DNA of 64,000 bases from an uncultured Eubacteriales bacterium (GCA_905209085.1 CAJLRM010000004.1:124001-188000), one strand, 5' to 3'. Positions 9,842 to 18,207 are shown, counted from the first letter of the stretch. Notes: generated by a model not told the origin, from the letters alone. A program made the numbers and translations.

Positions 9842-11839
9842 ATGAAAGATAAATTTTTGTTGACGACGGAGGAGAAGCTTCGGCTTCTCACCGCGAAAGA
9901 CGGCTTCACGACCGACGATCTGGACGGCAAACTGCCGAGTATTACCGCTTCGGACGGTCCGTGCGGCTTGCGTATCGAAAGCGAAAGCTTCCCGAAAGGG
10001 GAGCCTTCTCTTTGTTATCCCGCCCCGCAGGTGATCGCAAATTCCTGGGACAGGGCGACGGCGAGAAATATCGGCGAGGCGCTCGCTGCGGATTGTATCG
10101 ATAAGGGGGTGGATATGATCCTTGCCCCCGGCGTCAATATCAAGCGTACGCCGCTTTGCGGACGAAATTTCGAGTATTTTTCCGAGGATCCCTATCTTGC
10201 GGGCACACTTGCCGCGGCTTACGTCGCGGGCGTGCAGTCGCAGGGCGTAGGCGCTTCTTTAAAGCATTTTTGCGCCAATAACCGGGAATGGGACAGGTGC
10301 TTCCAAAGCAGCGAACTGGACGAACGCACGCTTATGGAGATCTATGCCAAACCCTTTGAGATCGTCGTCAAAGAGTCGGCGCCCTGGACAATCATGTGCG
10401 CATATAATCCCGTCAACGGCGTTTACGCTTCGGAAAACGCATACATTTTAAAAGACGTTTTGAGGGAAAAACTCGGCTTTGACGGCGTAATTATTTCCGA
10501 TTGGGGCGCGGTGCACGACAGGAGCCGCGCTTTGAACGCGACGCTCGATATCGAGTTTCCCTTTCATCCCGCTTCCCTTGAAAATCTCAAAGAGGGGATT
10601 TCGGGCGGAAAGATCAGAGAGGAGCAGGTAAACGAAAGCGTCGGAAGGATCCTTTCACTGCTCGATAAAAAACAGCAGGCGCAAAAGGCGCGAGGAAAGA
10701 CTCCTAAGGCGCTTACTGTCGCGGAGCGCAGGGAGGCGGCTTTAAACGGCGCGAGGGAAGGCGTCGTTCTCTTGAAAAACGAAGGCGTATTGCCTTTGAA
10801 AGACGGGGGACGAGTCGCGATTTTGGGTTCCCTTTCCGAGAATCCGTCCGTCGCAGGCGGGGGCAGCGCGCGGGTGATTCCCTCACAAAGCCCGAGGGCT
10901 CTTCGCGAAACGCTCCAAGAGCTGCTTCCCGCTTCGACGATCTCTTATTGCGGCGGGTATGTTTACGCCAGCAGCATTTTGCCGATCGCCCTGCCTTGGG
11001 TGTCCGGACAGCGGGAAGCGGCGGAACTTGCCTATTTTTCCGATACGGCGATCGTTGTCGTCGGCACGAATCAGCTGATGGAAACGGAGTGCTATGACAG
11101 GAGTTCTCTGCGGCTTTCGCCCGAATTGGAAGGGTTTGTCTTAGCCGTCGCCGAAGAAAACGAAAATACCGTCGTCGTATTGGAAGCGGGGAGCGCCGTG
11201 GATATGACGCCCTGGATCGACAAGGTGAAGGCGGTGATCTATACGGGGTTTGCGGGCGAATGTATGAACGAGGCGCTTGCGGAGATCCTTACGGGAAAAG
11301 TATGTCCTTCGGGAAAGCTCTCCGAAACCTTCCCGCTTTGTCTGGAAGATACGCCGACAAAAGGCGAGCGGGGCAACGGCTTTGCCGAGAGGTATGCGGA
11401 AGGGATTTTCGTGGGGTACCGCTGGTACGACGAACAGGAAAAAACGGTGCTTTTTCCCTTCGGTCACGGACTGAGCTATACCCGTTTCGAATACGCGGAT
11501 CTGGAAATCGAGCCGCGCGGTAAAGACGGCCTGGACGTGACGTTTTCTCTCGAAAACTCGGGAGTATGTAAGGGGAAGGAAACCGTGCAGCTGTATGTCC
11601 GCCAAAGGCACAGTCCCGTCGTTCGTCCCCAAAAAGAACTGAAAGGCTTTGAAAAGATAGCTTTGGAAAAGGGCGAAAAGAGGAGGGTGACCTTTCGGCT
11701 CGGAAGAGAGGCGTTTGCCGTCTGGTCCACCGTTCACAAAGGCTGGCATATCTTCGGCGGAGAATTCGAGATACTCGTCGGCGCCTCTTCGCGGGATATC
11801 CGCCTGACCGCGCGTGTAACGCTCGGCGGGGACGATTGA
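9842..11839 (+). CDS. Glycoside hydrolase family 3 beta-glucosidase
   Basis: 665-residue enzyme with no signal peptide, so cytoplasmic. The GH3 N-terminal TIM-barrel domain (about 20-255) carries the nucleophile Asp220 in VIISDWGAVHDR and substrate-binding motifs GASLKHFCANNREWDR and RNFEYFSEDP. The GH3 C-terminal domain (about 305-520) has the MxTExxDRSSL segment near residues 413-421, where the acid/base Glu normally lies. A Fn3-like domain ends the protein (about 560-655). It would hydrolyse beta-linked oligosaccharides delivered by the 885-4638 transporter. The exact specificity (glucose, xylose or GlcNAc) cannot be read. The ribosome binding site is weak, and the gene starts 20 bases after the preceding stop. 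Confidence 0.93.
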   Translation: MKDKFLLTTEEKLRLLTAKDGFTTDDLDGKLPSITASDGPCGLRIESESFPKGEPSLCYPAPQVIANSWDRATARNIGEALAADCIDKGVDMILAPGVNIKRTPLCGRNFEYFSEDPYLAGTLAAAYVAGVQSQGVGASLKHFCANNREWDRCFQSSELDERTLMEIYAKPFEIVVKESAPWTIMCAYNPVNGVYASENAYILKDVLREKLGFDGVIISDWGAVHDRSRALNATLDIEFPFHPASLENLKEGISGGKIREEQVNESVGRILSLLDKKQQAQKARGKTPKALTVAERREAALNGAREGVVLLKNEGVLPLKDGGRVAILGSLSENPSVAGGGSARVIPSQSPRALRETLQELLPASTISYCGGYVYASSILPIALPWVSGQREAAELAYFSDTAIVVVGTNQLMETECYDRSSLRLSPELEGFVLAVAEENENTVVVLEAGSAVDMTPWIDKVKAVIYTGFAGECMNEALAEILTGKVCPSGKLSETFPLCLEDTPTKGERGNGFAERYAEGIFVGYRWYDEQEKTVLFPFGHGLSYTRFEYADLEIEPRGKDGLDVTFSLENSGVCKGKETVQLYVRQRHSPVVRPQKELKGFEKIALEKGEKRRVTFRLGREAFAVWSTVHKGWHIFGGEFEILVGASSRDIRLTARVTLGGDD

Positions 11840-11840
11840 G

Positions 11841-11865
11841 AACACGCAACTTTTCGTTGCGCGTT
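11841..11865 (+). terminator. Hairpin after the GH3 gene, possible weak terminator
   Basis: Ten-base inverted repeat (11841-11850 with 11856-11865, one A-C mismatch) starting just after the GH3 stop. It lacks a following T-run, so it is a weak terminator or a 3'-end stabilising hairpin. Confidence 0.35.
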
Positions 11866-11881
11866 CCAAACGGGATTTTCA

Positions 11882-11910
11882 TTGACTTTTCTCCCTTTAC
11901 GCCGTATAAT
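11882..11910 (+). promoter_or_regulatory. Sigma-A promoter of the XRE regulator
   Basis: TTGACT (11882-11887), 17-base spacer, TATAAT (11905-11910). The predicted transcript starts near 11917, giving a leader of only about 10 bases that is almost entirely the GGAGG ribosome binding site. Confidence 0.8.
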
Positions 11911-11927
11911 GGCTGTGGAGGCGTGAG

Positions 11928-12401
11928 ATGGAGATAAAGGAGATCATTGCGAATATCCGCAAAGAGGAAGGACTGACTCAGGCGCAGCTTGCCAAAAAGT
12001 TATACGTGACGCGCCAAGCCGTATCTAAATGGGAACGCGGCGAAGGTACGCCCGATTTGGAAATTCTCAAAAAAATTTCCGATACCTTTCAGTTTTCGAT
12101 GGATTATCTGACGGGAAAGACGACGGAAAGAAAAGGCGTCGTTTGCCAAAGCTGCGGAATGCTCATAAAAGACGAAACGCAAAAAGGAACGGAAAAGAAA
12201 GGCGAGAAATCGGATACATTCTGCTTCTATTGCTATCGGGACGGACAGTTCACGCAAAATTGCACCGTGGAAGAAATGGCGGAAAAGAATCTTGGGTTTT
12301 TAAACGAATGGAATAAAGAAATGGGGACGAATTTTACTTTGGAAGAAGCGCGGGCCGCTTTGAAAGAATATCTGCCTTCCTTGCAGCGTTGGAAAAAGTA
12401 A
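11928..12401 (+). CDS. XRE-family regulator with C-terminal zinc-ribbon domain
   Basis: 157 residues. Residues 1-60 form a Cro/C1-type helix-turn-helix (GLTQAQLAKKLYVTRQAVSKWE). Residues 73-105 carry two cysteine pairs, CQSCG and CFYC, of the putative zinc-ribbon family (zf_ribbon_2), which continues to the end with the typical DGQFTQNCTVEEM segment. The combination is common in Firmicutes and is presumed to be a metal-binding or redox-sensing transcription factor. Its targets are unknown. It has its own strong promoter and is followed by a two-way terminator shared with the convergent pyk gene. Confidence 0.88.
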   Translation: MEIKEIIANIRKEEGLTQAQLAKKLYVTRQAVSKWERGEGTPDLEILKKISDTFQFSMDYLTGKTTERKGVVCQSCGMLIKDETQKGTEKKGEKSDTFCFYCYRDGQFTQNCTVEEMAEKNLGFLNEWNKEMGTNFTLEEARAALKEYLPSLQRWKK

Positions 12402-12501
12402 GCGATTTTAAGCGCCGTAAACAGAAAGAACTAGAACGCTTTTTTCGGCTTCCGATAAGGTTTATTAAAAAAAAGCGCGAAAAGCGTTGCATCCCCGGAT
12501 A

Positions 12502-12539
12502 AAAAACGGGCGTTCGGAATTTTCCGAATGCCCGTTTTT
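12502..12539. terminator. Bidirectional terminator between the XRE regulator and pyk
   Basis: Long, nearly perfect hairpin (about 12502-12518 with 12523-12539) bounded by an A-run on one side and a T-run on the other. It can end transcription of both the plus-strand regulator and the minus-strand pyk gene. Confidence 0.85.
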
Positions 12540-12556
12540 CTATTGACTCGATCGCT

Positions 12557-13963
12557 CTATACGGTTTCGACGTTTATAAGTGAAGAATTGCCGCTCTTGC
12601 CGTTGGGGGTTCCGCCCGTGATGACGATGCGATCGCCTTTTTTGACCAATCCGCTCTTTAAAGCCGCGATTTTCGCGAAGTAAAAGAGAATGTCCACGGA
12701 GGAATATTCGTCCGCCATCGCGGGGACGACGCCCCAGCTGAGCGCAAGCTGGCGGTAAGCGCGCTCGTCCGTCGTAAGTCCTACGATGGGAATAAGAGGA
12801 CGGAAACGGGATACCATTCTCGCCGTCGCGCCCGTACGGGTACAGACGACGATCGCTTTCGCTTTCAGATCTTTTGCCAAAGTACAGGCGGAATGAGAAA
12901 GCGCTTCGGAGGAATTTTTTATGGCATAGCTGTCGATGGTCTGGATATATTCCACGTTGTTTTCCGCACGTTCCACGATTTTAGCCATCGCCCTCACCGA
13001 TTCCACGGGGAACGCGCCCGCGGCGGTTTCGCCCGAAAGCATGACGGCGGAGGTGCCGTCGTAAACGGCGTTCGCGACGTCGGAGATCTCCGCCCGCGTG
13101 GGACGGGGATTGTGAATCATGGATTCCAGCATTTCCGTGGCGGTGATGACGCGTTTTCCGTACACCCGGCAGCTGCTGATCATACCCTTTTGAATGTCCG
13201 GGAGTTCTTCGTAAGGGATCTCTACGCCGAGGTCGCCGCGAGCCACCATGATCCCGTCCGTAACTTCCATGATCTCGTTCAAATGCTTAACGCCCGCCCG
13301 ATTTTCTATCTTTGCAATGATGTCTATATGCTCTCCGCCGTGTTCGTTCAGAAAGTTTCTCGCGTCGATGGCGTCCTGCGCCTTGGAAACAAAGGAAAGC
13401 GCCACAAAGTCCACGCCTTGCTCGATTCCGAAAAGCAAATCTTCCTTATCCTGCTGAGAAAGAAAAGTGAGATTCAACTCCTTATCCGGAAAAAACATCG
13501 ACTTGCGGTTGGAGAGTTCGCCTCCGACTTCCACCGTGCACACGACGTCCGGCGCTTTCACTTCCCTGACTCGGAAAACCATAAGTCCGTTATTTAAAAG
13601 AATCTTATCTCCGGGATGCATTTCTTCGCAGAGCCGGTCGTAAGAAACGCCCACGCGCCGGTTATCGCCGACGATGTCTTCGGACGTAAAACGGAACGTA
13701 TCGCCCTCGTTCAAAAGAACTTTGCCCTCTTTAAAAGTCTTTATTCTGAATTCGGGACCTTTTGTGTCCAGCATGATGGGAAGCGGGACGTGCTTTTCTG
13801 CACGGACTTCCTTGATGGTTTTGATTTTTTCGGCGTGTTCCGCGTGCGTACCGTGGGAAAAGTTCAGCCTCACGACGTTCATCCCCGCGTCCGCCATGGC
13901 GGAAATGATCTCTTTGGTAGAACTGGCAGGCCCTAACGTACATACGATTTTCGTCTTTTTCAT
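12557..13963 (-). CDS. pyk: Pyruvate kinase
   Basis: 468 residues, the usual length for the short bacterial form without the extra C-terminal PEP-utiliser domain. It catalyses PEP plus ADP to pyruvate plus ATP in the cytoplasm, the last step of glycolysis. Visible hallmarks: N-terminal KTKIVCTLGPASSTKE, NFSHGTHAEH (Arg/Asn substrate site), LDTKGPEFR, the active-site IIAKIENRAGVKHLNEI with the catalytic Lys and the metal-binding Glu, MVARGDLGVEIP, and the C-terminal allosteric domain with CTRTGATARMVSRFRP. It is monocistronic, convergent with the XRE regulator and divergent from rnpB. A TATAAT-like -10 is visible on the minus strand at 13991-13996. Confidence 0.98.
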   Translation of the reverse strand: MKKTKIVCTLGPASSTKEIISAMADAGMNVVRLNFSHGTHAEHAEKIKTIKEVRAEKHVPLPIMLDTKGPEFRIKTFKEGKVLLNEGDTFRFTSEDIVGDNRRVGVSYDRLCEEMHPGDKILLNNGLMVFRVREVKAPDVVCTVEVGGELSNRKSMFFPDKELNLTFLSQQDKEDLLFGIEQGVDFVALSFVSKAQDAIDARNFLNEHGGEHIDIIAKIENRAGVKHLNEIMEVTDGIMVARGDLGVEIPYEELPDIQKGMISSCRVYGKRVITATEMLESMIHNPRPTRAEISDVANAVYDGTSAVMLSGETAAGAFPVESVRAMAKIVERAENNVEYIQTIDSYAIKNSSEALSHSACTLAKDLKAKAIVVCTRTGATARMVSRFRPLIPIVGLTTDERAYRQLALSWGVVPAMADEYSSVDILFYFAKIAALKSGLVKKGDRIVITGGTPNGKSGNSSLINVETV

Positions 13964-14022
13964 ATTTGATTCCTTGATAAAAAATTTCTAATTATATTTT
14001 ACTATTTTTTCCGTAAAAAAGC

Positions 14023-14051
14023 AATACTTTTTTCGCAAGATATGCTATAAT
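14023..14051 (+). promoter_or_regulatory. rnpB promoter, extended -10
   Basis: TGC-TATAAT (14043-14051) is an extended -10; the -35 region near 14023 is weak. The predicted start, seven bases downstream, coincides with base 14058, the first base of the RNase P RNA closing helix. Confidence 0.7.
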
Positions 14052-14057
14052 ATATAA

Positions 14058-14410
14058 GGATTTGAGTTTGTTATACGGTCGCGGGGTCTTTTGAGGCCAT
14101 GAGGAAAGTCCGAGCAGCATAGGACAGGGTGCCTGATAACGTCAGGTGAAGGCGACTTCAAGGAAAGTGCAACAGAAATAAACCGCAGGGCTTTCGCCCT
14201 GTAAGGATGGAAAGGCGAGGTAAGAGCTCACCGATATCGCGGTAACGCGGTATGCCATGTAAACCCCACCCGCTGCAAGATTGGGTACCTGCCACATAGG
14301 GCTGTCCGTCCGGCAGGATACCGTGAATATCGCTTGAACTTGCCGGCGACGGCAAGTCTAGATAGATGACCGTACACGACAGAACTCGGCTTACAGACAG
14401 ACTCAAATCC
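14058..14410 (+). ncRNA. rnpB: RNase P RNA
   Basis: Catalytic RNA of RNase P, which matures tRNA 5' ends. The terminal helix P1 is visible as a 14-base pairing of 14058-14071 with 14397-14410 (one G-U). Conserved core segments are present: GAGGAAAGTCCGAGC near 14100 (P4/CR-I region), ACAGAAATAAACCGC near 14171 and CAGAACTCGGCTTACAG near 14380. The length of about 353 bases fits a bacterial RNA; I did not fold it to decide between type A and type B. A promoter lies exactly one TSS distance upstream and a terminator follows. Confidence 0.96.
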
Positions 14411-14423
14411 CTTTTTTAAAAGG

Positions 14424-14451
14424 TCCGGTTTTTTAACCGGATTTTGTTTTT
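14424..14451 (+). terminator. rnpB terminator
   Basis: Perfect 7-base stem TCCGGTT/AACCGGA (14424-14430 and 14435-14441) with a TTTT loop, followed by a T-rich tail. It lies 14 bases after the end of RNase P RNA. Confidence 0.88.
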
Positions 14452-14551
14452 CTCGGCATCAAAAAGCTCCGAACGGATAAGTTTCACAAAATCAGTTTCA
14501 CGAAAGCGCTTTTCATACCGTATTTAAAAAGCAAACAGGAGGACAAAGCGA

Positions 14552-15115
14552 ATGGAAGTTGCCCGTTATTTGGAAATTTTACACATATTTGAAAGGTTGA
14601 AAAACAATACCCGACATTCTTATACTTCCGCAAATCGAAAAGAAAGCGTAGCGGAACATTCTCATCGGCTGGCGGTGATGGCGTATTTCGTCAAAGACGA
14701 GTTTCCCGAAGTGGATATTCAAAAGGTCGTCCTCATGTGTCTTTTTCACGACATCGGAGAGGCTTTTACGGGAGATATTCCCTGTTTCGAAAAGACGAAT
14801 TCCGACGAAGAGCTTGAATCTCAAAAAGTGAGCGCCTTCTTAAATTCTTTGCCGTTGCCCTATAAAACGGAGCTTGAAAAGCTGTTTGAAGAAATGGAAG
14901 CGCTCAAAACTGACGAAGCAAGGCTATATAAGGCTCTGGATAATATGGAAGCCGTCGTTCAGCACAACGAAGCGGACATTTCCACGTGGCTTCCGCTCGA
15001 ATACGATTTGCAGCTGACGCACGGGGAAGAATCGGTATCGCATTTCGGATACACCAGACGGCTTAAAGAAGAGTGTAATAAAATCACTTTGGATAAGATT
15101 AAAAACGAAAAATAA
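14552..15115 (+). CDS. HD-domain phosphohydrolase (YfbR/5'-nucleotidase-like)
   Basis: 187 residues, a single HD domain. Metal ligands are visible as H in VAEHSHRLAVMA, the H-D pair in CLFHDIGEAFTGDIP and a distal Asp in ALDNMEAVVQHNEADIST. The layout matches the YfbR/HDDC2 group of 5'-deoxynucleotidases that hydrolyse nucleoside monophosphates. The exact substrate is not determinable. It is a stand-alone gene with CAGGAGG eight bases before the ATG, and a terminator follows. Confidence 0.85.
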   Translation: MEVARYLEILHIFERLKNNTRHSYTSANRKESVAEHSHRLAVMAYFVKDEFPEVDIQKVVLMCLFHDIGEAFTGDIPCFEKTNSDEELESQKVSAFLNSLPLPYKTELEKLFEEMEALKTDEARLYKALDNMEAVVQHNEADISTWLPLEYDLQLTHGEESVSHFGYTRRLKEECNKITLDKIKNEK

Positions 15116-15124
15116 AAGAAAAGG

Positions 15125-15151
15125 AAGAGGGAGGCTTTGCCTCTCTCTTTT
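15125..15151 (+). terminator. Terminator after the HD gene
   Basis: Stem of about 10 pairs (15125-15135 with 15139-15149, three-base TTT loop, one G-U) followed by a short T stretch. Confidence 0.7.
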
Positions 15152-15187
15152 ACTATGTCTGGCACAATATTTATGACAGACATAGTA
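15151..15187. repeat. Inverted repeat upstream of sigK
   Basis: Perfect 11-base arms TACTATGTCTG (15151-15161) and CAGACATAGTA (15177-15187) around a 15-base AT-rich loop. A partial third copy of the arm, CAGACATAAATATT, lies at 15212-15225. It could be a regulator site or a hairpin; function unknown. Confidence 0.6.
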
Positions 15188-15309
15188 AAAAATGCCTTGG
15201 AATTACTATTTCAGACATAAATATTACGTGTGGCGTAGTAATTATTTTGTCCTTTAAAAAATGTGCGCGAAAAAGCGAGAAAAGTTTTGAAAAAAGAAGA
15301 ATTTTAGCG

Positions 15310-15339
15310 GCATAGTACAAACAATCCCCCTCATACGAT
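15310..15339 (+). promoter_or_regulatory. SigE-like promoter of sigK
   Basis: GCATAGT (15310-15316), a 15-base spacer, then CATACGAT (15332-15339). This matches the mother-cell SigE consensus (about kmATATT, 14-15 bases, CATACAnT) with one mismatch in each half. Known biology is that SigE transcribes sigK in the mother cell. Start prediction near 15346, 78 bases before the ATG. Confidence 0.55.
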
Positions 15340-15423
15340 AGAGTACTTTTATTTTTACGGGCAAAAGGGCGGACTTTTCGCGGAGAAAGGACGCTTTCCC
15401 GTTTTTTGTGAGGCGGTGGGCGT

Positions 15424-16125
15424 ATGTTTTTGGATTTTCTGTGGGCAATTATAGGCAAAATTGTATTTTTTACAGGGGCGATCGGAGGAAAAAACTCTTT
15501 TCCCAAGCCTCTTTCGAAGGAGGACGAGGAAAAGTATCTCGCTTTGGCGGCAAAAGGCAGCAAAGAGGCGAAAGATGTGCTGATCAAGCATAATATGCGT
15601 TTGGTGGCTCATATCGTCAAAAAATACACGGGCGCGGCGGAAACGGACGACTTGATTTCCGTGGGGAGCATAGGCCTTATCAAGGCCATCAACACTTACG
15701 AGCCGGGGCACGGCACCGCGCTCGCGACATATACCGCGCGCTGCATAGAAAACGAAATTCTGATGCTTATTCGCACCAATAAAAAGCATAAAAACAACCT
15801 TTCCCTTTCCGATCCCGTGGGGACGGACAAAGACGGCAACGAATTGACACTGATGGACTTGTTGTTTGAAAAAGAGGATTGCGTTTTCGATAAGGTGGAA
15901 AAATCCGTCCAAAGGGAAAAACTTTTGCGGCAGATAAAACTGATTTTGAGCGAGCGGGAATACACGGTATTATGTCTGAGATATGCCTTAAAGGGCGGAG
16001 TGCCTCTCCCTCAAAGGGAGGTGGCGAAAATGCTGAAAATTTCCCGTTCTTATATTTCTCGAATCGAGAAGAGGGCAATAGAAAAACTGCGCTCCCGTTT
16101 GCGTCCCGAAGACTTTTTCGAATGA
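15424..16125 (+). CDS. sigK: Sporulation RNA polymerase sigma factor SigK (pro-SigK)
   Basis: 233 residues, full length and uninterrupted. The N-terminal ~20 residues are hydrophobic (FLDFLWAIIGKIVFFTGAI), as in the membrane-bound pro-sequence removed by SpoIVFB, followed by the conserved FPKPLSKEDEEKYL start of mature SigK. Sigma-70 region 2 (RLVAHIVKKY ... SVGSIGLIKAINTYEPG ... LATYTARCIENEILM) and region 4 (LSEREYTVLCLRYAL ... QREVAKMLKISRSYISRIEKRAIEKL) are intact. SigK drives late mother-cell genes for spore cortex and coat. No skin-type element splits the gene. A SigE-like promoter lies upstream. Confidence 0.95.
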   Translation: MFLDFLWAIIGKIVFFTGAIGGKNSFPKPLSKEDEEKYLALAAKGSKEAKDVLIKHNMRLVAHIVKKYTGAAETDDLISVGSIGLIKAINTYEPGHGTALATYTARCIENEILMLIRTNKKHKNNLSLSDPVGTDKDGNELTLMDLLFEKEDCVFDKVEKSVQREKLLRQIKLILSEREYTVLCLRYALKGGVPLPQREVAKMLKISRSYISRIEKRAIEKLRSRLRPEDFFE

Positions 16126-16203
16126 AAAAGGAACGGGAAACTTTTTCGGGCGCGCGGTGTACAGGGAAGTGAAAATCGGAGCAGAGGATCATGATAAAAT
16201 TTT

Positions 16204-17004
16204 TCAAAAGGATCTTGCTTTCCGCCTTCTCGTTTTTAGGGCTTTTCCTATGAGGAGATAAGCGGAATAGAAGAGGAATGCACAGGCTGTCAGCGCCGAG
16301 ATATAGACGACGGAATTGACCTGCCAGCCAAAGCGTTTGACGATGTCCCGGCAAATGACCAAGGGACTGGGTTTGGGACCTATAAAAAACATATTGACGT
16401 CGTTGCCGGGACAGCGATAGCATAAAAGGTTGATTCCGAAAGCGACTGCGCACAGACAAAGATACACGGCCGCTGCGGGGAGAAAATCTTTCAGGCGCGC
16501 GCCTGCCCGCCGCGAAAAGAAAAGGTAAAGGCCGAGAAAAATCAGCGTCATATGCCAAGTAAAGGAATGAAGGGTCAGCGTCCAATAGGGAAGGCACATA
16601 CTTTCGGGAGAAAAATAGGAAACGAAGCCTCCCATAAATCCGTAAGAAGCGGTAAACGTATAGAGCGCCTGTTTGAGCTTTCCGTTTTTCAGCCAAGGAA
16701 CGATCAGGCAGAGATACATGGGAATACTGCAAAGCTGAAAGGGAAATCTGTCGAAAGGATATTCGCCCTTGCCGATGTAAAAGGTATAGAAAAGCTGTTT
16801 GTAAAGCTCCGCGAGAGAAAGAAAAATTCCGATTCCCAATAAAAGCCGTTTGTTGGCTTTTTCGCCCGTATGCCTTAACAAAAACGCCGCGATCGTTACC
16901 GCAAGAAGTCCGGCAAGCCAAAAGACAAGGTGAAAGACACCGTACGGTTTCGGCGGTGTCATTTCCCATGCGGTCCATTCCAGAAAGCGGAAAAGAGTGT
17001 TCAT
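16204..17004 (-). CDS. YwaF/TMEM164-like integral membrane protein
   Basis: 266 residues with about seven predicted membrane segments. It matches the TIGR02206/TMEM164 family: the early segment PYGVFHLVFWLAGLLAV, then FQLCSIPMYLCLIVPWLK, and the conserved LHSFTWHMTLIFLGLYLF with an intramembrane His-x-x-x-W-H. Bacterial members are uncharacterised; a eukaryotic relative is an acyltransferase, so lipid chemistry is possible but unproven. It is transcribed alone from a strong promoter at 17235-17263 with a leader of about 224 bases. Confidence 0.85.
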   Translation of the reverse strand: MNTLFRFLEWTAWEMTPPKPYGVFHLVFWLAGLLAVTIAAFLLRHTGEKANKRLLLGIGIFLSLAELYKQLFYTFYIGKGEYPFDRFPFQLCSIPMYLCLIVPWLKNGKLKQALYTFTASYGFMGGFVSYFSPESMCLPYWTLTLHSFTWHMTLIFLGLYLFFSRRAGARLKDFLPAAAVYLCLCAVAFGINLLCYRCPGNDVNMFFIGPKPSPLVICRDIVKRFGWQVNSVVYISALTACAFLFYSAYLLIGKALKTRRRKARSF

Positions 17005-17263
17005 GCTTGGCGTTCCTTTTTATCGTATTCGGGCGCTTTGCGCAGAAAAAAACTGAGGTGGTACAAGTTGTTTTAAACGCTGAAAAATGCTTAGCCTTTT
17101 GCTTTCGACAACGTTTCCGTCGCGAAGCTGCGCTTTGCCGCGACTCCCGTGAAGAATAAAACGACGTCCGGGGAAATTTTCTATACTCTGTCGTTTATAA
17201 ATTCGAACGATGAGGGAGAGGTGGATACAGTAATATTATAGCACGCCTTTGAGAAAAAAACAA
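17005..17263 (-). promoter_or_regulatory. Promoter and long leader of the YwaF-like gene
   Basis: On the minus strand TTGTTT (17258-17263), a 17-base spacer and TGC-TATAAT (-10 at 17235-17240) predict a start near 17228. The resulting leader of about 224 bases contains a G+C-rich hairpin (GTCGCG ... CGCGAC) followed by purine-rich stretches. I cannot assign it to a riboswitch class. AGGAAC precedes the ATG. Confidence 0.6.
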
Positions 17264-17379
17264 TATAAATAAAGAAAAATAGAAATTGCGGAAAGGAAAA
17301 GAGTCAAGGTGAAAAGGGGAAAACTCTCTAAATATTTGTAAAAATTTTTAAGAAAAGGAAAAAAAGAGCGTTTTTGCTG

Positions 17380-17408
17380 TTGAATTTTTTTTAAGAATGT
17401 GATATACT
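17380..17408 (+). promoter_or_regulatory. Promoter of the scaffold/GGGtGRT operon
   Basis: TTGAAT (17380-17385), 17-base spacer, TATACT (17403-17408). Start near 17415, about 65 bases before the first gene. Confidence 0.8.
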
Positions 17409-17479
17409 GTATAAGGTTTTAATCCGTAAAAAAGATTCGGCTTATATTTCGGTAACAAAATTTTTTGGAGGAATTCATA

Positions 17480-18190
17480 ATGACAATATCACAAGATGTT
17501 GCACAGATGTTCTGCGTTGCGAAAGGCGCGGGCGTTGCTCGTCATGAAAATTCCGCGATTCCCGAAGAAGGGAAGTGGATTCATGCGAAAGAAATCAAGG
17601 ACATCAGCGGTCTTACGCACGGCGTGGGCTGGTGTGCTCCTCAGCAGGGCGCCTGCAAACTTACTTTGAACATCAAGCAAGGTATTATTCAGGAAGCGTT
17701 GGTGGAAACGATCGGTTGCTCCGGCATGACGCATTCCGCGGCGATGGCGGCTGAGATCCTTCCCGGCAAGACTCCTTTGGAAGCTCTGAATACCGACCTT
17801 GTGTGCGACGCTATCAATACGGCGATGAGGGAATTGTTCTTGCAGATCGTTTACGGTCGTTCGCAGTCGGCTTTCTCCGACGACGGGCTTCCCGTGGGCG
17901 CGGGACTCGAAGATCTCGGCAAGGGGCATCGCTCTCAGGTCGGCACTATGTATTCCACGCTTCAAAAGGGCGTAAGGTATCTCGAAATGGCGGAAGGCTA
18001 TGTCACCCGTCTTGCTCTGGACGCCAATAACGAAGTCATCGGTTACGAATTTGTTTCGCTCGGCAAAATGACCGATTTCATGAAAAAGGGAATGGAGCCG
18101 AACGAGGCGTATAAGAAAGCGATAGGTCACTATGGCAGGTTTACTGCCGAACAGGGCGCCGTGAAATTCATCGACCCTCGTGAAGAATAA
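17480..18190 (+). CDS. NifU/IscU-like iron-sulfur scaffold-type protein, partner of the GGGtGRT protein
   Basis: 236 residues counted from the ATG at 17480, chosen because GGAGG (17467-17471) is eight bases upstream; the frame is open to a TTG at 17465 that overlaps this site. Family features: GWCAPQQGACKLTLNI, the IscU-like segment VETIGCSGMTHSAAMAAEIL with a conserved Cys, and a later LVCDAINTAMRELFLQIVYGRSQSAFSDDGLP. Proteins of this type are annotated as iron-sulfur assembly scaffolds and occur next to a GGGtGRT protein, as here. The Cys positions could bind a cluster or metal. The actual client is unknown. Confidence 0.85.
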   Translation: MTISQDVAQMFCVAKGAGVARHENSAIPEEGKWIHAKEIKDISGLTHGVGWCAPQQGACKLTLNIKQGIIQEALVETIGCSGMTHSAAMAAEILPGKTPLEALNTDLVCDAINTAMRELFLQIVYGRSQSAFSDDGLPVGAGLEDLGKGHRSQVGTMYSTLQKGVRYLEMAEGYVTRLALDANNEVIGYEFVSLGKMTDFMKKGMEPNEAYKKAIGHYGRFTAEQGAVKFIDPREE

Positions 18191-18207
18191 GCAAGGAGGA
18201 CAAGCTA

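Noticed and set aside
15116..15423. 138-codon minus-strand frame (15171-15587) overlapping the start of sigK
   Set aside because: It runs antisense into sigK, is Phe/Lys/Ser-rich without a domain and has no initiation signals.
17005..17228. Cyclic-di-GMP-I riboswitch upstream of the YwaF-like gene
   Set aside because: Only short core-like pieces match; the required helices and their order could not be drawn. It is kept only as an unexplained leader.
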